This document shows, in pieces, positions 58,658 to 64,000 of a stretch of DNA of 64,000 nucleotides (its first letter is position 1; every line of letters starts with the position of its first letter). The notes below the pieces were generated by a model. It ran no database searches. It saw only the letters and a list, made by a program, of their open reading frames with translations, and was not told the DNA's origin. The position numbers and the translations under genes were made by a program. The stretch spans positions 62,001 through 126,000 of the forward strand of contig NZ_LMWH01000081.1 in assembly GCF_001507435.1 (NCBI RefSeq), written 5' to 3'. Source of the DNA: Streptomyces sp. NRRL F-5122. Lineage in GTDB: Bacteria > Actinomycetota > Actinomycetes > Streptomycetales > Streptomycetaceae.

Positions 58658-61179
58658 GCAGGGTCTCCTTCGCTGCTGTCGCCGACGTGTCCTGCCGCCC
58701 GCCCGGCTGCGCGGCCCCCGCCACGCACCCAGCCTTCGCGATAGGCCGCCATGCGGTCCCGTACCAGTTCGGGTGTGCGCTCGTCGTCGCGCACCGGGCC
58801 CCGGGGGCCCGTGGTCGGTTCCTGCTCGCTCTGCTTGCGCAGCTGGGGGGCGAGGCTTGCCTGCCGTACACGCCGCGGCAGGTCCTCGGAGCCCTCCGAG
58901 TCGTCCCCGCTGCGGTGCAGCCTCAGCGTGGTGACCCCGGGTGGCGCCTTGTCCGGTGGGGCTCCGGCGGACGTCCGCATGCCGGCCGGGGCAGGGCCCG
59001 CCAACGCGGGCCGCTCCTCGGCCTGTTCCACCGGCTCTTTGCTGCGCACAACGGCGGCCACGGGCGCGTGCTCGTGGCCCTCGTGCCGCTCGGCTTCGGC
59101 CGGCCGGGCGGGACGCCCCTCCGCCCCGTGGTGCAGCAGCGCGGTCGGCAGCAGGACGACAGCGGTGGTGCCGCCGTAGGGCGAGGTCTGCAGATGTACC
59201 TTGATCCCGTGCCGGGCGGCGAGCCGGCTGACCACGAAGAGGCCGAGCCGGTCGCTGTCGAACAGGTCGAGCGCCTCGGACTGCTCGATACGCCGGTTGG
59301 CCTCGGTCAGGGTCTCCCTGCCCATGCCGAGTCCCCGGTCCTCGACCTCGATGGCATAGCCGTTGCCGACGGGCTCCCCGCTGACGCGCACGCGCGTGTG
59401 GGGAGGCGAGAACTGGGCGGCGTTCTCGATGATCTCGGCGAGCAGATGCGTGAGGTCCGCCACCGCAGAACCGGTCACCGAGGCTTCGGGGAGGCGTCGC
59501 ACCTCCACGCGCGCATAGTCCTCGACTTCGGAGACGGCGGCCCGTACGACGTTGGTCAGTGAGACGGGCATGCGCCAGGCACGGCCGGGCGCGGCTCCGG
59601 AGAGGATGATCAGACTCTCGGCATGGCGCCGCATGCGTGTGGTGAGGTGGTCGAGCCGGAAGAGGTCGCTCAGCTCGCTCGGGTCCTCGGAGCGGCGCTC
59701 CATGCTGTCGAGCAGGCTGAGCTGACGATGCACCAGAACCTGGCTGCGCCGGGCCAGGTTGACGAACACGCCGGAGATTCCGCTGGCGAGCTCCGCGCGT
59801 TCGGCCGCGGCGCGCAGGGCCGCGCGGTGCACGGTGCCCAGCGCCTCGGCGACCTGTCCCGTCTCGTCCTCGGCGGACAGTCCCGGCGGCGCCTCCGCAT
59901 CGACGTCGATCTCCTCCCCGGCACGCAACTTGCGCATGGCCTCGGGCAGTTTGCGCCGCGCGATCTCCAGGGCGCCGTTGCGCAGGCTGACCAGTTCGAC
60001 GACGAGTCCCCGTCCGATCCTGACGGAGATGACGAGCGAGGCGGCGACGGCGACGAGCCCCAGCAGGACCGCGGCACCGGCGGGGGTGAGCACACCGCGC
60101 GTGAACGGGTCCGCCCGGTCCGCCACTCCTCGGCCCGCGTCCGTCTCGATGGCCCGCATTCCGCCCTGCACGCGCGTGTGCGCCGGGGTCCAGGTGGCCG
60201 CGGGCGCCGCGCCGACGGCCTGGGCACCGGGCTTCCCGGCCAGCACCTTGTCCTCGACCGCGCCGAGGTCGGCGTATGCGTCGCTCCTGGCGATCCGCTG
60301 CCAGGCGGCCTGTTCCGAACCGCGCAGGTCCGCCACGGCGGATTCGGTCAGCGTCCGCCGGGTGTCCACGGCGCCCGTGAACAACCTCAGACGTTCGCCG
60401 TCGAGAGTGCCCGCTAGGCGGGCGCTCGTGAGGACGGCGTCCTCCTGGGCGAGCGACTCGCCCGCGCGGGAGAACTCCAGCAGCACGCGCGCGTCGGAGC
60501 CGAGGTCGGCGTCCTGGACGTCGGTGAGCGCGCCGCCCACCGCGAAGGCCGTGGCGATGGTCCTGGTGTACTGCCCGTACGTCTCGTCCCAGCCGACGCG
60601 ATGGGCGAGAAGGTCGCCCCGCAGGGAGCGCAGTGCTTCGGCGCCGGTGACGAAGGTCTCGAGCCTGCCGGGGAGGCCGGAAGGCAGATCGGCACCGTCG
60701 GCGACCGTGTTGCGGTCACCGAGCCGCAACTTGGCCACGGCACGGTCGGTCCGGCCGGCCAGGGCCTTCAGGTCGTCCGGACGCTCGGCGGCAGGGTCGG
60801 TCGCATAACGCACGGCGGCCACGCGTTCGGCCTGGATCGCGGCCACGGCGTCGGCGAGCGGGGCGCGAACCATGGAGTCCACACGTTGGAGCCGGCGCAG
60901 CCCTGCGATGTCCTGGGCCGTGGTGACGGTGGCGTAGGCCCACAGGGCGAGCAGGGAGATCACGGGCACCATCAGCAGGCAGACGATCTTCGCCCGGACG
61001 GTACGGGGGCGGATGTGCCGGCGTCCCGCCCGCACGGGCGGATCGGACTCCGTGCCCCTCGGCTCGTCGGTCTCGGGGCGCTCGTCGGCCGGCGGGCCGG
61101 CGTGCGCCCTTCGGCCGCGCACCGGAGGCGCGGGGTTCGGTCCGGCACCGGCCGTGCGGGCCCTACGGGATGTTCGCAT
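58654..61179 (-). CDS. cvnA: Conservon sensor histidine kinase CvnA
   Basis: This 841-residue kinase has a basic cytoplasmic tail, a first membrane helix at about 60-80 (ICLL-type hydrophobic run), an extracytoplasmic helical region of about 280 residues (nitrate/nitrite-sensor-like), a second helix at about 360-385 (AAVLLGLVAVAASLVISV), and a HAMP-like linker. Next come a phospho-acceptor region DHLTTRMRRHAESLIILSG (about 513) and an HATPase domain with EIIENAAQFSPP (about 583) and VEDRGLGMG (about 613). The last 180 residues are Pro/Gly/charged and disordered. It is the presumed input of the conservon. An MHYT gene is 48 nt upstream. Confidence 0.94.
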   Translation of the reverse strand: MRTSRRARTAGAGPNPAPPVRGRRAHAGPPADERPETDEPRGTESDPPVRAGRRHIRPRTVRAKIVCLLMVPVISLLALWAYATVTTAQDIAGLRRLQRVDSMVRAPLADAVAAIQAERVAAVRYATDPAAERPDDLKALAGRTDRAVAKLRLGDRNTVADGADLPSGLPGRLETFVTGAEALRSLRGDLLAHRVGWDETYGQYTRTIATAFAVGGALTDVQDADLGSDARVLLEFSRAGESLAQEDAVLTSARLAGTLDGERLRLFTGAVDTRRTLTESAVADLRGSEQAAWQRIARSDAYADLGAVEDKVLAGKPGAQAVGAAPAATWTPAHTRVQGGMRAIETDAGRGVADRADPFTRGVLTPAGAAVLLGLVAVAASLVISVRIGRGLVVELVSLRNGALEIARRKLPEAMRKLRAGEEIDVDAEAPPGLSAEDETGQVAEALGTVHRAALRAAAERAELASGISGVFVNLARRSQVLVHRQLSLLDSMERRSEDPSELSDLFRLDHLTTRMRRHAESLIILSGAAPGRAWRMPVSLTNVVRAAVSEVEDYARVEVRRLPEASVTGSAVADLTHLLAEIIENAAQFSPPHTRVRVSGEPVGNGYAIEVEDRGLGMGRETLTEANRRIEQSEALDLFDSDRLGLFVVSRLAARHGIKVHLQTSPYGGTTAVVLLPTALLHHGAEGRPARPAEAERHEGHEHAPVAAVVRSKEPVEQAEERPALAGPAPAGMRTSAGAPPDKAPPGVTTLRLHRSGDDSEGSEDLPRRVRQASLAPQLRKQSEQEPTTGPRGPVRDDERTPELVRDRMAAYREGWVRGGGRAAGRAAGHVGDSSEGDPA

Positions 61180-61227
61180 GAACTCCTCGCTCGGAGAGTG
61201 TCGGGAACGTGTCGTCCGGGCCCGCGG

Positions 61228-62001
61228 TCAGTGGGCCGCGCTCTCGACGGGTCGCTGGGCCGACGCGGAAGCCTCGCGCTCCCCGGCTGTCGGCGACAGG
61301 GCGACGAACGCCGAGGTGAGGAAGAGATAGGACCCGAGGCCGACGGCGAGGGGGAAGATGAACTGCATCGCCGTGGCCCCGGGAAGGGACGCGCCGGACG
61401 GAGTGACATGAACGCTCACTGCGAACATTCCGGTGTAGTGCATGCTGCTGACCGCCGCGCCCATGACGAGCGAGGCGACGGTGACCGCGACGGGCGACTT
61501 GATGTTCAGTCCGGCCCACAGGGCCGCCGTCGCCGCGACGACGGCGATCAGTACGGAAAGCCCCACCATCAGCGGGTCGTAGTGCACCGCCCCGTGCAGC
61601 CGCAGCGCCGCCATGCCGAGGTAGTGCATGCTGGCGACGCCGAGGCCGGTGGTGAGGCCGCCCAGGACGAGGGCCCGGCCGCGGTCACGGCTGTAGCCGA
61701 CGGCGAAGACGCCGGCACCGACGACGATCATGGCTACGAGCAGGCTGAGGATGGTCAGCGGCACGTCGTAGCGGATCTCGGTACCGGTGGTGGCGAAACC
61801 GAGCATGGCCACGAAGTGCATGGTCCAGATGCCCGTGCCGATCGCCGAGGCCGCGGTGAGGAGCCAGTTGCGACGCGACCTGCCGGTGGCGCTCAGCGCG
61901 CGAACCGTACAGCGCAGCCCGAGGGCCGCGCCTATGCACGCCATCACGTATGACAGCAAGGGTGTCAGCCAGCCGAATGCGGCGTGGTCCATGTGTCCCA
62001 T
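61228..62001 (-). CDS. MHYT domain integral membrane sensor protein
   Basis: This 257-residue protein has seven hydrophobic helices and the MHYT pattern repeated: WTMHFVAMLGF, SMHYLGMAALRL and SMHYTGMFAVSV, whose Met and His residues are thought to bind copper and sense O2, CO or NO. There is no GGDEF or EAL output domain. The ATG at 62001 is preferred since TAGCGT lies 9 nt upstream; GTG at 62007 would add two residues. It is co-directional with cvnA, 48 nt upstream, and may deliver the signal to the conservon. Confidence 0.9.
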   Translation of the reverse strand: MGHMDHAAFGWLTPLLSYVMACIGAALGLRCTVRALSATGRSRRNWLLTAASAIGTGIWTMHFVAMLGFATTGTEIRYDVPLTILSLLVAMIVVGAGVFAVGYSRDRGRALVLGGLTTGLGVASMHYLGMAALRLHGAVHYDPLMVGLSVLIAVVAATAALWAGLNIKSPVAVTVASLVMGAAVSSMHYTGMFAVSVHVTPSGASLPGATAMQFIFPLAVGLGSYLFLTSAFVALSPTAGEREASASAQRPVESAAH

Positions 62002-62010
62002 GGCCACGGG

Positions 62011-62016
62011 ACGCTA
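62011..62016 (-). promoter_or_regulatory. Leaderless -10 box for the MHYT gene
   Basis: TAGCGT on the minus strand lies 9 nt before ATG 62001 and only 3 nt before the GTG at 62007, favouring the ATG. Confidence 0.4.
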
Positions 62017-62144
62017 GTCGGAGCGCGAGCGCACAGAGGGGGCGCATTTCGAAAGGTGTTGCAATCTGACACAGTCAGGCCCTGGAACGATCGCATCACG
62101 CTCGAACATGTGCACTGCGGCACCGTTCGTGGGGGTGAGGAATC

Positions 62145-62753
62145 ATGGGGAACATGAGCGACGACCACACACACGTCCAGGAGTTCTTCGGGGCGCGTGC
62201 GGCCGACTGGGATGCGCGATTCCCCGACGACGGTCCGGCGTACGCCGCGGCGGTCGACGGTCTCGGACTGCGCTCGGGTGATCGCGTGCTCGACGCGGGC
62301 TGCGGCACGGGCCGGGCCCTCACGCCGCTGCGTGCCGCCGTAGGGGCCTCAGGGGTCGTCCTCGGCGCCGATCTCACCCCGGCCATGCTGGAGGCCGCCG
62401 TGCGGGCCGGACGCGACCGCGACGGCCTGCTGCTGCTCGCCGACGTGGCCGCGCTCCCTGTCCGGACGGGATCCCTGGACGCGGTGTTCGCGGCCGGTCT
62501 GATCGCCCACCTGCCGCGTCCCACCGAGAATCTGCGGGAGTTGGCCCGGGTGGTGCGGCCCGGCGGTCTTCTCGCGCTGTTCCATCCGATCGGGCGGGCG
62601 GCGCTCGCGGCCCGGCAAGGCCGGCAGATCACCCCCGACGATCTGCGCGCCGAGGCGAACCTCGGCCCTCTGCTGGCCGGTTCGGGCTGGCGGATGACGT
62701 CGTACGTCGACGAGGACTCACGTTTCCTCGCCGTGGCCGTCCGCGCGGGCTGA
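62145..62753 (+). CDS. Class I SAM-dependent methyltransferase
   Basis: This 202-residue protein has motif I VLDAGCGTGRALTPL, GADLTPAMLEAAVRAG with the ribose-binding acidic residue, and motif IV-V LIAHLPRPTENLRELARVVR, PGGLLALFHPIGR. It is of the UbiE/MenG-like type. The target is unknown. The ATG at 62145 has GAGG five to six bases before it; 62154 would be the alternative. It diverges from the MHYT gene. Confidence 0.9.
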   Translation: MGNMSDDHTHVQEFFGARAADWDARFPDDGPAYAAAVDGLGLRSGDRVLDAGCGTGRALTPLRAAVGASGVVLGADLTPAMLEAAVRAGRDRDGLLLLADVAALPVRTGSLDAVFAAGLIAHLPRPTENLRELARVVRPGGLLALFHPIGRAALAARQGRQITPDDLRAEANLGPLLAGSGWRMTSYVDEDSRFLAVAVRAG

Positions 62754-62962
62754 GCCGCAGCCGGGGAGCCACCTCCGCCACGAGCACGTCCGGGTCGCCG
62801 GACATGGCGTTGAACCCGGCACGCACACCGCGTCCTCGGCCTCCGGGCCCTGGCCGTCGCTCAGTTCGCCGTTCGATCGGCGGGCCGCCCCTTTTGGCAC
62901 GGACTGCGCCATCGCGCAGGCCACCGCCCGGGCCGATTCGCCCCCTACTGCCGACGTCCGGC

Positions 62963-63868
62963 TCACTCGGGCGGAAGGCCTGCCGCATCGCCCGTCCGCC
63001 GGACCGGACATCCCTGGACACCAGGGACGGGACGGGTCCCCAGAGCGGCGACGCGGAAGCCGTTCGGATAGCCCTTGATCTCCGGGTTCTGCCGTGCGAA
63101 GTGGGGAGCGCGCCGTGGAGGCATGAGGCGTACGAGACGGCCCCGGACACGGACCGCGCGGCGCACCGACGCACGCGTGGCGGCACTCGGCGGCTCGTAC
63201 CGGAAGGCTTCGAGGAGCGAGTCGTCGAGCAGGGCGAGCGTCGCCAGGCGAACCACGGGAGCCAGCGCGCGCGGGTACCAGGAGGCCATCAGGTCCAGGG
63301 TCGCGTCGGAAACGCGCCGGGCTCCCGCGTCCGTCCCGAAGTGGGCCTCCTCGTAGGCGTCGAGGAAGGTCTCGAACTCCTCGTAGGTCTCCGGGATGTC
63401 CTTGATGCCCATGTACCGCCCGAGGGTGCGGTAGTACACGACGGATGCGACCGTCTCGTGCCGGGAAAGCCTGCGCCATCCGTAGGCGTCGATCCATCGC
63501 TTCGGCGTCACCACGAAGGTGCACAGCACGTACCGCATGTCGTCGTCGGCGATGTCGTAGCTGTAGTGCATCTGGTTGATGCGCTGGATCGCGGTGCGTC
63601 CCTGTTCGCCGTCGAAGCCGTGCTCCACGATGGTGCCGAGCAGCAGCGCGGTGTCGTCGTAGCGCTTCTGGGTCCGTTCGGTGAGCTCACCGGTCTCCGC
63701 GAGCAGACGACCGATACGGGGGACGGCGTAGGTGCGGTAGAGAGCCAGTTCCAGGGCACGGGTGTAGTCCCAGGGGAACTCGTAGGCGGTGCTGAGCCGG
63801 TAGATCTCCAGGGCGTCCTTCTCAGGATCCAGACGCCTGATCCGTTCGAGTCGATCGAATCGCTTCAC
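62963..63868 (-). CDS. Oxygenase MpaB family (DUF2236) protein
   Basis: This 301-residue protein matches the MpaB/latex-clearing-like DUF2236 family. It contains YEFPWDYTRALELALYRTYA, RINQMHYSYDIADDDMRYVL with the conserved His and Asp, and WRRLSRHETVASVVYYRTLG. Characterised relatives are heme oxygenases cleaving polyisoprene or prenyl chains. I use the GTG at 63868, preceded by AGGGGGA, where conserved sequence begins (VKRFDRLERI). It has no visible signal peptide. It is followed by about 200 nt without features. Confidence 0.85.
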   Translation of the reverse strand: MKRFDRLERIRRLDPEKDALEIYRLSTAYEFPWDYTRALELALYRTYAVPRIGRLLAETGELTERTQKRYDDTALLLGTIVEHGFDGEQGRTAIQRINQMHYSYDIADDDMRYVLCTFVVTPKRWIDAYGWRRLSRHETVASVVYYRTLGRYMGIKDIPETYEEFETFLDAYEEAHFGTDAGARRVSDATLDLMASWYPRALAPVVRLATLALLDDSLLEAFRYEPPSAATRASVRRAVRVRGRLVRLMPPRRAPHFARQNPEIKGYPNGFRVAALGTRPVPGVQGCPVRRTGDAAGLPPE

Positions 63869-63965
63869 TGTCCTGTCCCCCTTCTGCCATCGCGGCTTCG
63901 ACCTTAGGTTGAGAGCAGCAGATGCACGTCGAAGAAGGCAACCGCGAGGGGGAAGGTGGCCCGGC

Positions 63966-64000
63966 ATGTTCGACAGGATCCGCACATCGGTCGGCAGACT
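63966..64000 (+). CDS. Start of an unidentified gene, cut by the window end
   Basis: ATG at 63966 follows a GGGGGAAGG purine tract and opens MFDRIRTSVGR before the sequence ends. The product cannot be identified from eleven codons. It is divergent from the MpaB-like gene. Confidence 0.35.
   Translation, partial: MFDRIRTSVGR

Noticed and set aside
1..64000. CRISPR arrays, tRNA or rRNA genes, IS elements, integrases, biosynthetic gene cluster
   Set aside because: No spaced direct-repeat array, RNA-gene sequence, transposase, integrase, polyketide synthase or peptide synthetase was recognised on reading both strands.

Overview
The window is high-GC chromosomal DNA from a Streptomyces-type actinomycete. 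The evidence is the codon bias (G or C in nearly every third position), many GTG and TTG starts, Shine-Dalgarno-less genes, and actinobacterial families (DUF6421, DUF6214, DUF5997, DUF6397, DUF5709, Rv1733c-like, F420-dependent PPOX oxidoreductase, a conservon). I saw no rRNA, tRNA, CRISPR array, insertion sequence, prophage gene or attachment site. It reads as ordinary chromosome: short operons and single genes with regulators facing their targets.

Layout. 1-4.2 kb: a frame-disrupted secreted endonuclease/phosphatase, etfBA, a flavin reductase, and a thioredoxin facing a DUF4395 membrane protein. 4.7-11.5 kb: a lysophospholipid acyltransferase, a B3/B4 protein with a transglutaminase-like protein, a DUF6421-SDR-threonine aldolase operon, and a glycerophosphodiesterase preceded by a possible leaderless mini-ORF. 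11.5-18.6 kb: GNAT and VOC enzymes, a FUSC exporter coupled to a MarR regulator, DUF5134, an M56 peptidase, PAP2 and HAD enzymes. 18.6-24.3 kb: two TetR regulators with visible palindromes, an NmrA-like oxidoreductase, DUF6214, ferredoxin-NADP reductase and a nucleobase permease. 24.7-31.3 kb: a HEAT-repeat protein, a large nested hairpin, an Asp-box propeller, uracil-DNA glycosylase and a degenerate CbiX-like protein. 31.4-39.9 kb: a lactonase, a second FUSC protein, an Lrp/AsnC regulator, a HAD hydrolase, a LysR effector domain without HTH facing DUF5997, an orphan cytochrome b (QcrB), a methyltransferase and YjbQ. 40.1-51.3 kb: a flavin monooxygenase, MltG, a MarR-controlled homodimer-type ABC exporter, a frameshifted L,D-transpeptidase, a heterodimeric ABC exporter, DUF5709, type B L31 and a YdjM-like membrane protein. 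51.4-64 kb: a Ski2-like helicase with thioesterase II, DUF6397, an orphan roadblock protein, a PPOX enzyme, a conservon headed by an MHYT sensor, a methyltransferase, an MpaB-type oxygenase and the first codons of a further gene.

The most interesting points are as follows. The two halves of the 45.8-49.4 kb ABC exporter have lost opposite ATP-site motifs, so that exactly one composite ATPase site survives. An MHYT redox-type sensor sits directly upstream of the conservon, whose cvnC and cvnD are unusually separated. Two genes appear broken by single-base frameshifts. At least nine genes have a TANNNT box 6-9 nt before the start codon, which is the signature of leaderless mRNAs. All functional statements come from reading the sequence and from recall of the families; no searches were run.
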